Source of the DNA: Oscillospiraceae bacterium
Lineage (GTDB): Bacteria; Bacillota; Clostridia; Oscillospirales; Ruminococcaceae
NCBI GenBank assembly: GCA_031271475.1
Contig: JAISVP010000201.1
Coordinates: 1 to 6,385 of the forward strand
Direction: 5' to 3'
DNA: 6,385 nucleotides
Shown: positions 1-5,868 of the stretch, piece by piece
How the letters are laid out: each line of letters opens with the position of its first letter
Numbering within the stretch: the first letter of the stretch is position 1
The notes under the pieces: generated by a model
Seen by the model: the letters and a program-made list of their open reading frames with translations, nothing else
What the model was told of the DNA's origin: nothing
The model's database searches: none
Program-made: the position numbers and the translations under genes

Positions 1-11
1 GAAATTATTAT

Positions 12-20
12 AAAGGAGGG
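12..20 (+). promoter_or_regulatory. Ribosome binding site of motB
   Basis: AAAGGAGGG lies six bases before the ATG at 27. It is a near-perfect match to the 16S anti-Shine-Dalgarno complement and fixes the start of the first gene. Confidence 0.85.
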
Positions 21-26
21 ATTAAA

Positions 27-869
27 ATGGCAAAACGGAATGCAGATCCGGGCGAGGGCGGTAACTGGATGGACACTTACGGTGATATGGTAACGTTGCT
101 GCTGACATTTTTTGTTGCCCTGTTCGGTATGTCAAGTGTAGAGGAAGACAAGTGGCTTGAATTTGTGAAAGCGTTTAATCCAAGCGTGAAAGAAGTACAA
201 CAAATAGTTATTGTTATGGAAGATGAGGGGAACGATATTATAGCTCTTCCGAATAATTCGGATAATCATGGGAAAGAAATGCCTGATGTGCCCGTAGACA
301 TTTCGATTCTGGATGATATACTTAAAGGGGAAGTTGAAGAAAGCGGTATGGGTGCAAGTATATCCGTGGATACGGGCAGCACAAGCGACAGTCAGACTGA
401 AGATGGAGGCGGTTCGCCTCTGCCGGGGTATGAAACGATTTATATTAATATTTCAAATGAAGTGCTTTTTGAGGGCGATAAGTCTGTTATGCTTGAAGGG
501 TCAAAAGAGATAATGGAAACCCTTGCCGAAATTTTGAAAGAGTATGAAAGTGAAATAGCGGTTCTTGGGGTAAAAGGCTTTACTGCCGATGCGGAATCCG
601 CCGCGGACTCGTCAATGTTGTCTTCGGAACGTGCGGGGCGTATTACGAAATATTTTAAAGATTACGGTATAGACGAAGATATATTGATATCATTGGGGTT
701 TGGCAAACGGTTTCCGGTAGCGTCAAATGATACTGAAGAAGGCAGAAAGAAAAACAGACGCGTTGAGATTTCAATTATTCCTAAAGAGACTTTTACGCCG
801 GAAATGGCATCGCAATGGGGAAGTTTCTATTCTCAAAGAGGCGGAATTGAAGATTATTTATCAGACTGA
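27..869 (+). CDS. motB: Flagellar stator protein MotB (OmpA-domain peptidoglycan anchor)
   Basis: MotB pairs with MotA in the inner membrane; ion flow past a conserved Asp drives rotation, and an OmpA-like domain fixes the stator to peptidoglycan. Visible here are a short cytoplasmic N-terminus, one membrane segment at about residues 18-37 (TYGDMVTLLLTFFVALFGMS) with the ion-carrying Asp at D20, then an acidic Ser/Gly/Asp-rich linker (about 50-138). The C-terminal OmpA domain spans about 143-250, with the LSSERAG motif at 198-204 and NRRVEI at 243-248. At 280 residues the length is normal for the family. The start follows a strong Shine-Dalgarno. The partner motA is probably just upstream, outside the window. 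The ion used (H+ or Na+) cannot be decided from this sequence. The middle linker looks poorly conserved and is the least typical part. Confidence 0.93.
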   Translation: MAKRNADPGEGGNWMDTYGDMVTLLLTFFVALFGMSSVEEDKWLEFVKAFNPSVKEVQQIVIVMEDEGNDIIALPNNSDNHGKEMPDVPVDISILDDILKGEVEESGMGASISVDTGSTSDSQTEDGGGSPLPGYETIYINISNEVLFEGDKSVMLEGSKEIMETLAEILKEYESEIAVLGVKGFTADAESAADSSMLSSERAGRITKYFKDYGIDEDILISLGFGKRFPVASNDTEEGRKKNRRVEISIIPKETFTPEMASQWGSFYSQRGGIEDYLSD

Positions 870-889
870 ACCGAAGGGGACGAAATATT

Positions 890-2065
890 ATGAATATAGA
901 ACCGCAAATAGCAGGGGAGTCCATGAATTCGGGAATGGGTTCGGTCTGTGCGGTACTTTCATCAATTTTTGGGAAAAATGTTACAATTGGTTTAAAGTAT
1001 TCTGTCTATGGAAAATTTGCCGATATAGATAAGAACCTGATTAACGGCGGAGTATATACACAGTTCCGTTTCAGCACAGATGCCGCCGCGAAAGGTCTTA
1101 TTCTTTGGAAGAGTGCGGATGTAAAAAAAATTCTGAGCATTATTATGCAAATGAATATATCAGCTGAGTTCGATGAAATCATGCTGGGAACGGTTAAAGA
1201 AATAAATTCCGAAATTATCGGCAGTGCGATGTCCGTTGCTTCGGCTCTTTCAGAAAAAAAGACAGACATTGCCGCTGAGTCAATAAACTTGTTCAGTGAC
1301 AGTTCTGAGATTTTAAGCTTAAGCGGAATAGGTGATACGGAACAGTCACTGGGAAGCTTTACGTTTTCCATGCAAATAGCCGGTCATCAGAGCATGGAGT
1401 TTATAATTGTATTGCCGTCGGAATTGTATATGATGTTAGCAGGAGAGCAGGAAGAGCAGGGGAAGCAGATAGAGCAGAGGGCGCAGAAATCACCGGAGAT
1501 ACCGGATTTGGCTGTGTCAGAGATTCCGGATTTTATTGCTGAACCGGAAACAGCTCCCGTAAGCAAACCGGCTCACGAACAGATTGAACGAACAGAAGAA
1601 CCTATAGCGGAAACGCATCAGGAGTATTTTACGCGAGGTGACCAGATGGATAAATTAAGACCCGCGGTTTCAGATTCAGATTCCAGCGGACATACAGTGA
1701 AATTAGATTTGAATAAAATCAAAGAAGGCGTAAAAACTATAAAGAAATCAGTATTCCCGGATTTTTCAAGGTCTGCGAATATGATGATTTCAGCGGTGCC
1801 CGATGAGGAAGGTCCGATTATGGACGTGGTTATGGAAATAAATGTCGAGTTGGGCAGAACTAAAGAAAAGATGCGGGACATAATAAATTATGCAAAAGAT
1901 ACTTTGATCAGCCTTGAAAAACAGGCGGGTGCACCTGTTGACGTGATAGTTAACGGACAGGTGGTTGCAAGGGGTGATGTTATTGTTATTGACGAGAATT
2001 TCGGGGTAAGACTTACGGAAATTGTCGGTGATAATTCCTTTATTAACAGAAAGATAAAAGTGTAG
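890..2065 (+). CDS. fliY: Flagellar motor-switch protein FliY (CheC-like domain plus FliN/SpoA domain)
   Basis: FliY is the Firmicute C-ring protein that combines a CheY-P phosphatase-like domain with a FliN domain. The CheC-like part (about residues 5-185) has two pseudo-symmetric active-site helices. The first keeps the E-x-x-N signature (E10, N13; ESMNSGMG). The second reads EINSEIIG with E104 present but Ser at the Asn position (S107), so it looks degenerate. An E/Q/P-rich linker (about 186-310) contains EIPD twice (203-206, 211-214). The SpoA/FliN domain is at about 311-388, with VELGRTK and NGQVVARGDVIVIDENFGVR. Length 391 suits FliY. The N-terminal FliM-type CheY-binding peptide (EIDALL-like) is absent. 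AAGGGGA at 874-880 supports the start. FliM shares the overall layout, but the E-x-x-N helix and the long linker favour FliY. An internal start at 1646 is described separately. Confidence 0.9.
   Translation: MNIEPQIAGESMNSGMGSVCAVLSSIFGKNVTIGLKYSVYGKFADIDKNLINGGVYTQFRFSTDAAAKGLILWKSADVKKILSIIMQMNISAEFDEIMLGTVKEINSEIIGSAMSVASALSEKKTDIAAESINLFSDSSEILSLSGIGDTEQSLGSFTFSMQIAGHQSMEFIIVLPSELYMMLAGEQEEQGKQIEQRAQKSPEIPDLAVSEIPDFIAEPETAPVSKPAHEQIERTEEPIAETHQEYFTRGDQMDKLRPAVSDSDSSGHTVKLDLNKIKEGVKTIKKSVFPDFSRSANMMISAVPDEEGPIMDVVMEINVELGRTKEKMRDIINYAKDTLISLEKQAGAPVDVIVNGQVVARGDVIVIDENFGVRLTEIVGDNSFINRKIKV
1635..1641 (+). promoter_or_regulatory. Possible internal ribosome binding site inside fliY
   Basis: GAGGTGA matches seven consecutive bases of the ideal Shine-Dalgarno AAGGAGGTGATC. 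The GAGG core ends seven bases before an in-frame ATG at 1646. The match is at least as good as that of the main fliY start. It lies within codons for T-R-G-D-Q, in the variable linker, so protein constraint does not obviously explain it. Whether ribosomes use it is inferred. Confidence 0.45.
1646..2065 (+). other. Possible internally initiated FliN-like product of fliY
   Basis: Initiation at the ATG that encodes Met253 of FliY would give a 139-residue protein in the same frame. It would comprise a short linker (starting MDKLRPAVSDSDSS) and the complete SpoA/FliN domain. This is about the length of stand-alone FliN in other bacteria. Type III secretion homologues (SpaO, YscQ) are known to make such short C-terminal products from internal starts, and these assemble with the full-length protein. 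No separate fliN gene is visible in the window. The Shine-Dalgarno and the domain boundary are seen directly; production of the short form is inference. Confidence 0.4.
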
Positions 2066-2200
2066 CAGCCTTTGCTGAACCAGACTACAGCCGTTTCTGA
2101 CGGCGTGATCTGGGCAAAGCCAGAACCCGTACGCGTTTGCGTGCGCCGATGAGGACTTCGATTCGTCTGTTCCGGGTCAAAATTACTGGTGAGAGTCTGT
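2066..2200 (+). ncRNA. Candidate structured RNA element between fliY and fliO
   Basis: A nested fold can be drawn by hand. An outer helix pairs CAGACT (2081-2086) with AGTCTG (2194-2199). Inside it are hairpin GCCGT/ACGGC (2090-2094 with 2100-2104), hairpin TCTGG/CCAGA (2109-2113 with 2120-2124), and helix ACCCG/CGGGT (2125-2129 with 2173-2177). That last helix encloses TACGC/GCGTG (2130-2134 with 2139-2143) and GATGAG/TTCGTC (2148-2153 with 2162-2167). A small CAGC/GCTG hairpin (2066-2077) abuts the fliY stop. I counted 55 G/C in 94 bases (2087-2180), richer than the flanking genes. It matches no riboswitch class I can recognise. It could instead be a dispersed repeat. The pairings are visible; the function is unknown. 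Confidence 0.35.
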
Positions 2201-2323
2201 GCTTTTACATAAAAAACGCAGGCAGTACGTATTGTTTGATCGGCTTTTGGTGAAAAATTACACTTTTTGACGGTGTGTTTAAAGAGATTACCGCAGCTTT
2301 GCGATGTGCATACTTATGTGCTT

Positions 2324-2328
2324 GGAGG
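2324..2328 (+). promoter_or_regulatory. Ribosome binding site that decides the fliO start
   Basis: GGAGG lies four bases before GTG at 2333 and sixteen before the in-frame ATG at 2345. The spacing favours the GTG, though it is slightly short. A TTG at 2267 that would extend the frame has no comparable site. Confidence 0.6.
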
Positions 2329-2332
2329 AGAA

Positions 2333-2758
2333 GTGAACGGAATAATGCTTTTAGCCGCGGCGGTGACTGTATCTGAATCGGCAGGCAGCAGCGGAAACAG
2401 CGGAGTATATTCAATTGTAACGGCAATCGGGGGACTTATACTTTTTGCCGTGATAATGGCGGCGGCATATTTCGGAATGAAATTTTTCGGAAACAAAGCC
2501 GGATATAAAACCGGAGGAAGCCGCAATATAGTCATACTTGAAAGGGTTTATTTAAGTCAGGACAAAATGCTTCTGCTTGTAAAAACAGGCGGAAAGATTA
2601 TGCTGTTGGGCGCCGCGCAAGGTGAAATTACAGTGCTCTCAGAGATAGACGAAACAGCATTGGACTTAACGGAAAGAGGCAGTCCGGGACTTAGTTTTGC
2701 CAATGTTTTTGAGAATGTCATAAAGGAAAGAAAAGACAGAGATGGAAATAAGAAATAA
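2333..2758 (+). CDS. fliO: Flagellar biosynthesis protein FliO
   Basis: FliO is a small membrane protein that helps assemble the FliP ring of the flagellar export gate. With the GTG start the protein has 141 residues. It has a short N-terminal segment with a hydrophobic stretch (about 4-13), one clear membrane segment at about 27-48, and the FliO cytoplasmic domain at about 62-110. The domain shows the family pattern: RNIVILERVYLSQDKMLLLVK, then GGKIMLLG, here residues 64-84 and 86-93. The tail is charged. The sequence family is weakly conserved, so position just before fliP is part of the evidence. The last 17 bases overlap fliP, which suggests translational coupling. The start is the main doubt: GTG 2333 is chosen from the Shine-Dalgarno; ATG 2345 or TTG 2267 are alternatives. 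Confidence 0.83.
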   Translation: MNGIMLLAAAVTVSESAGSSGNSGVYSIVTAIGGLILFAVIMAAAYFGMKFFGNKAGYKTGGSRNIVILERVYLSQDKMLLLVKTGGKIMLLGAAQGEITVLSEIDETALDLTERGSPGLSFANVFENVIKERKDRDGNKK

Positions 2759-3599
2759 GCTTAAAGCATACAAAGACCGCTTTAAGGCAAAAGCGGCGAA
2801 AAACCCGGTGTTTAAAAATATTCTGTTGCTCGCGTTGAATTTTGCATTGACAGCGGGGCTGACTCTTGGGTATTGCTGTATGACGGCTTATGCAACGGTA
2901 AATATTGATATAGGCAGCGGAGAGGCTACAGGCGGTATGAGTGCTTTGGATTTGCTGTTTATTATGGCATTTTTGGCGTTAATACCGTCTCTTCTGCTCT
3001 TAATGACGAGCTTTACGAGGATAATAATAGTACTTTCGCTGTTGAGAAATGCGTTGGGAACACAGAGCTCCCCGCCCAATCAGATAATAACAGGGCTTGC
3101 ACTGTTTTTGACACTGTTTATAATGATGCCGGTATTGGATGAGGTGAATGAAACGGCATATCAGCCGTTCAGAGATGAACAGATTACTCAGGAAGAAGCG
3201 TTGGATATTGGTGTAATACCGTTTAAAAGGTTTATGCTTATACAGATGAATGAAGATGATTTGGATTTGTTTATGAGCATAGCCGAGGATGCCGGACAGA
3301 TTAACAAAGAGGACTACACAACGCAGGAGAGTTTGCTGGATTTAAGACTGAATGTAATAGTTCCGGCATTTGTCATAAGCGAGTTAAAGCGTGCGTTTAT
3401 GATGGGATTTTTCCTGTATATTCCGTTTCTTATATTGGATATAGTGGTGTCAAGTACGCTTATGTCAATGGGTATGGTAATGCTGCCGCCGTCAATGATT
3501 TCTTTGCCGTTTAAGCTGATGATGTTTATTCTTGTGGACGGCTGGTCGCTTTTGGTGGAGGCTCTTATATCAAGTTTCCATATAAGCAGTTTTTGGTAG
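2742..3599 (+). CDS. fliP: Flagellar export-gate protein FliP
   Basis: FliP forms the pentameric core of the flagellar type III export channel with FliQ and FliR. The 285-residue precursor starts with a basic stretch (1-26), then a hydrophobic signal segment (27-47) with a likely cleavage after A-Y-A (49-51); cleavable signals are known for this family. The strongest signature is SFTRIIIVLSLLRNALGTQ followed by SSPPNQII (90-116), next to membrane segments at about 68-100 and 115-130. The C-terminus has two more membrane segments and the LPFKLMMFILVDGWSLL motif. The precursor is somewhat longer than many FliP proteins because of the basic N-terminal extension. The start lies inside the end of fliO; the nearest Shine-Dalgarno-like AAAGGA (2722-2727) is 14 bases away, so coupling to fliO translation is likely. 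Confidence 0.96.
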   Translation: MEIRNKLKAYKDRFKAKAAKNPVFKNILLLALNFALTAGLTLGYCCMTAYATVNIDIGSGEATGGMSALDLLFIMAFLALIPSLLLLMTSFTRIIIVLSLLRNALGTQSSPPNQIITGLALFLTLFIMMPVLDEVNETAYQPFRDEQITQEEALDIGVIPFKRFMLIQMNEDDLDLFMSIAEDAGQINKEDYTTQESLLDLRLNVIVPAFVISELKRAFMMGFFLYIPFLILDIVVSSTLMSMGMVMLPPSMISLPFKLMMFILVDGWSLLVEALISSFHISSFW

Positions 3600-3645
3600 C
3601 ACGGATGTCAGAGTATAAAGGTACTAAAGATTTGAGGAATGTTTT

Positions 3646-3909
3646 ATGACAACGGGAGATTTGGTGGAATTTTTTCAAAGCGGGATGCTGATAGTTTTTA
3701 AAATTGCCGGACCGCTGCTTATAGCCAGTATGGTGATCGGACTTATTATTGCAATCTTTCAGGCGGCGACACAAATTCACGAGCAGACGCTTACATTTGT
3801 GCCTAAACTTTTGGTTATTGCCGTAATGCTTTTGGTATTCGGGACGTCAATGCTTGACTTGCTTGATGAATATTTCAGAGAACTGTTTGTAAAAATTGCG
3901 GAAATGTAA
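3646..3909 (+). CDS. fliQ: Flagellar export-gate protein FliQ
   Basis: FliQ is a two-helix membrane subunit packed around the FliP/FliR core of the export gate. The 87-residue length is typical. Two hydrophobic helices are seen at about residues 14-38 and 50-73. The connecting loop carries the family signature FQAATQIHEQTLTFVPK (38-54), which is nearly the consensus. GAGGA at 3634-3638 sits seven bases before the ATG, so the start is well supported. It is 46 bases after fliP and 18 bases before fliR, within the same transcription unit. Confidence 0.96.
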   Translation: MTTGDLVEFFQSGMLIVFKIAGPLLIASMVIGLIIAIFQAATQIHEQTLTFVPKLLVIAVMLLVFGTSMLDLLDEYFRELFVKIAEM

Positions 3910-3927
3910 CCGGAATGGGGTAAAGAC

Positions 3928-4707
3928 ATGCTTAGCATAACTTTTGATAGTGTTTATCTGTATATGGTAGTGCTTATGCGTGTGGCGGGCGTTATAACAT
4001 TCAATCCGATTCTGACACAAAGGGGCGTTCCGTTCAGGATACGTGCAGGGCTGACTGCGCTGCTGACAATTATAACAGTTCCGACAATGACAGCAGCCGC
4101 TCCCGATTTGGATTACGGTTCATGGTTTTTCTTGGCAACCCTTTTAAAAGAGCTGTTTATCGGATTTTTGTTTTCATATGTAATCGGACTGTTTTACTAT
4201 TTGCTTATCGGTATCGGCGAGGTGATGGATACCCAGTTCGGGATGAGTATGTCGAAAATTTTTGATCCGGGAACGAATCTGCAAATGGGTATTACGGATA
4301 AAATTTTAAGTTTCTTTTTTGTGATGTATTTCTTTCTGACGAACAGTCACCTGTATTTGATTAAGACGATGGTGGAGTCGTATAATGTGGTTCCCGCCGG
4401 GGTGCCGGTACTGAATCTTGCGGCAGTGTCAAATTTCTGCGTTGTTTTGTTAGTATCAACTTTTTCATTGGTGGTACGGCTCACTTTTCCGTTTATTGCC
4501 GCACATTTTGTGCTTCAGATATGTTTGGGGATTTTAATGAAGTTAATACCGCAAATTCATATATTTGTGCTGAATATAGATATGAAGATTTTGCTGACAA
4601 TTCTTATGCTTCTTGTTATGACGCCGTCAATTGCAAATTTTATTGACGCGGCATTGGGTCCGATGTTTACGAGTATTGAAAATGCTCTGTACTATGTCGG
4701 CAGCTAA
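3928..4707 (+). CDS. fliR: Flagellar export-gate protein FliR
   Basis: FliR is the single-copy subunit that closes the FliP/FliQ/FliR export channel. The 259-residue length is normal. It is highly hydrophobic, with several membrane segments. Family landmarks are MRVAGVITFNPIL near the N-terminus, RGVPFRIRAGLTALL after it, and the G-x-x-x-D-x-Q-x-G type motif GIGEVMDTQFGMSMSKIFDP (95-114). The C-terminal helix region is LLTILMLLVMTPSIANFI. It is a separate gene, not the FliR-FlhB fusion found in some clostridia. GGGG at 3917-3920 gives only a weak Shine-Dalgarno seven bases before the ATG. Confidence 0.95.
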   Translation: MLSITFDSVYLYMVVLMRVAGVITFNPILTQRGVPFRIRAGLTALLTIITVPTMTAAAPDLDYGSWFFLATLLKELFIGFLFSYVIGLFYYLLIGIGEVMDTQFGMSMSKIFDPGTNLQMGITDKILSFFFVMYFFLTNSHLYLIKTMVESYNVVPAGVPVLNLAAVSNFCVVLLVSTFSLVVRLTFPFIAAHFVLQICLGILMKLIPQIHIFVLNIDMKILLTILMLLVMTPSIANFIDAALGPMFTSIENALYYVGS

Positions 4708-4745
4708 AGCAACGGCTATAAACCAAAAGCTTAAGCATTTTTCTT

Positions 4746-4766
4746 GGAACAGAATTAGCCTGTTCC
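4746..4766 (+). other. Intercistronic hairpin between fliR and flhB
   Basis: GGAACAG (4746-4752) and CTGTTCC (4760-4766) form a perfect 7-bp stem with loop AATTAGC. It lies in the 89-base gap 4708-4796, 30 bases before the flhB start. No run of T follows directly, so it does not look like an intrinsic terminator. It could be an mRNA processing or stability element. The palindrome GCTTAAGC (4729-4736) lies just upstream. Confidence 0.5.
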
Positions 4767-4796
4767 CGGTCATATTTTCTGTAAGAGGGGTGGGTT

Positions 4797-5867
4797 ATGG
4801 CACAAAGTTCAAGTGAAAAAACTGAACAGCCTACAGCTAAGAAACGGCGTGACCAGCGTAAAGAAGGCAATGTAATGCAGAGCAAGGAGGTTGTTACGGC
4901 GGTTTCACTTGTAGGGACTTATTACGGTTTTCAGATGCTTTACGCGTTCACAAGCGGAAGAATCGAATCGTTTACTGAGAACTGCATCGGGACATTGACG
5001 GTAACGCACGAACAGTTTGTGATGTCGGATATGCACGCGGTGTTTTTGCAGGGGCTGCTTACAACGCTGATATGCTGTATGCCGATGCTGCTTATAGCGG
5101 GTGTGCTGGGAATCGTTCCGACAGTTGCGCAGACAAGAGGACTTGTGTCATTTAAATCGATTAAGCCTAAATTTGAGAAACTTAATCCGATAAAAGGTTT
5201 TCAAAAAATGTTTTCGCTTAGAGGTGTTGTGGAACTGCTGAAATCACTTTTGAAAATAGCAATACTTGGGGTAGTAATTTACACAACGGTAAATACGGAA
5301 CTCGCACGGATAGGCGCGCTTATGGACGTTACGCTCGGAACGGTAATTATTTATACCGGCACAGTGATTATGAACGTGGTAAAGAATGTTGCGGTTTACT
5401 TTATTGCACTGGCACTTGTGGATTTTTTATATCAGTGGTGGACGCATGAAAAAGAAATGCGGATGACAAAACAGGAAGTCAAGGAAGAATATAAAATGAC
5501 TGAAGGCGACCCGATGATAAAGAGCAAAATCCGGCAAATTCAGCAGCAGCGGGCTCAGGCAAGAATGATGCAGCAGGTTCCGTCAGCGGATGTAATAATA
5601 AGGAATCCAACGCATTATGCAGTCGCTTTAAAATATGAATCGGGGAAAAACAATTCTCCGGCGGTAATTGCAAAAGGTGCGGATTTTATTGCACTTAAAA
5701 TAATAGATATAGGTAAAAAACACAGCATAATCATAAAAGAGGATAAACCTTTGGCAAGAGCACTGTATGAAACAGTGGATGTGGGTAGAGAAATTCCGGA
5801 GGAATTTTACAGAGCCGTAGCGGATATTCTGGCTTATGTGTATAACATTAAGAAAAAGAAGGTTTAG
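4797..5867 (+). CDS. flhB: Flagellar export switch protein FlhB
   Basis: FlhB controls the change of export specificity from rod/hook to filament subunits and cleaves itself in its cytoplasmic domain. The 356-residue protein starts with the family motif EKTEQPTAKKRRDQRKEG (7-24). Four membrane segments lie at about 33-50, 84-112, 145-165 and 178-205. A charged linker (about 212-265) follows, then the cytoplasmic domain with the autocleavage motif NPTH at residues 270-273; cleavage is expected between N270 and P271. The start is backed by AGAGGGG (4784-4790) six bases upstream. All key residues are present, so it should be active. Its stop is one base before the flhA start, implying tight co-expression. 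Confidence 0.97.
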   Translation: MAQSSSEKTEQPTAKKRRDQRKEGNVMQSKEVVTAVSLVGTYYGFQMLYAFTSGRIESFTENCIGTLTVTHEQFVMSDMHAVFLQGLLTTLICCMPMLLIAGVLGIVPTVAQTRGLVSFKSIKPKFEKLNPIKGFQKMFSLRGVVELLKSLLKIAILGVVIYTTVNTELARIGALMDVTLGTVIIYTGTVIMNVVKNVAVYFIALALVDFLYQWWTHEKEMRMTKQEVKEEYKMTEGDPMIKSKIRQIQQQRAQARMMQQVPSADVIIRNPTHYAVALKYESGKNNSPAVIAKGADFIALKIIDIGKKHSIIIKEDKPLARALYETVDVGREIPEEFYRAVADILAYVYNIKKKKV

Positions 5868-5868
5868 T

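Larger units (their letters stand above)
2066..2332 (+). other. 267-base gap between fliY and fliO without a supported gene
   Basis: No reading frame here has both a plausible start and recognisable protein similarity. The first part (to about 2200) is GC-rich and rich in complementary segments, described as a separate structured-RNA candidate. The second part (2200-2320) is AT-richer. It contains an A5/T5 inverted pair (2254-2268) with no GC stem, and I find no good -35/-10 pair and no terminator. The gap ends in the fliO ribosome binding site. Related operons usually have cheY here; no CheY motif (DD, D, T, K pattern) survives in any frame. Confidence 0.6.

Noticed and set aside
1006..1371. 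121-codon open frame on the - strand inside fliY
   Set aside because: Antisense to the conserved CheC-like domain with no recognisable motifs or ribosome binding site.
2105..2125. Resemblance to the thiamine pyrophosphate riboswitch core (TGATCTGG..AA..CCAG)
   Set aside because: The second conserved part (CTGAGA and its context) is absent, the sequence after CCAG does not fit, and flagellar genes are not a known target.
2146..2168. Hammerhead-ribozyme-like CGATGAGG stretch
   Set aside because: The core should read CTGATGA followed after stem II by GAAA; neither the first base pattern nor GAAA is present.
2149..2253. Small + strand ORF of 34 codons in the fliY-fliO gap (starts MRTSIRLF), open upstream to 2101
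   Set aside because: No Shine-Dalgarno before the ATG, no recognisable family, and it lies over the GC-rich folded segment; openness over this length is expected by chance.
2254..2268. AAAAA/TTTTT inverted pair as a terminator before fliO
   Set aside because: It has no GC stem, and a terminator here would cut off the co-oriented export genes.
2183..2290. Possible promoters for fliO (TTACTG-17-TACATA, TTGACG at 2267, sigma-28-like CCGAT)
   Set aside because: Each candidate lacks a matching partner box at correct spacing; at most half of the consensus positions fit.
2267..2332. Longer fliO beginning at TTG 2267
   Set aside because: There is no Shine-Dalgarno before it and the extra residues do not resemble FliO; the GGAGG at 2324 points to the GTG at 2333.
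4744..4778. Promoter upstream of flhB with TTGGAA as -35
   Set aside because: The only -10-like sequence (CATATT/TATTTT) is 21 or more bases away, too far for a sigma-A type promoter.
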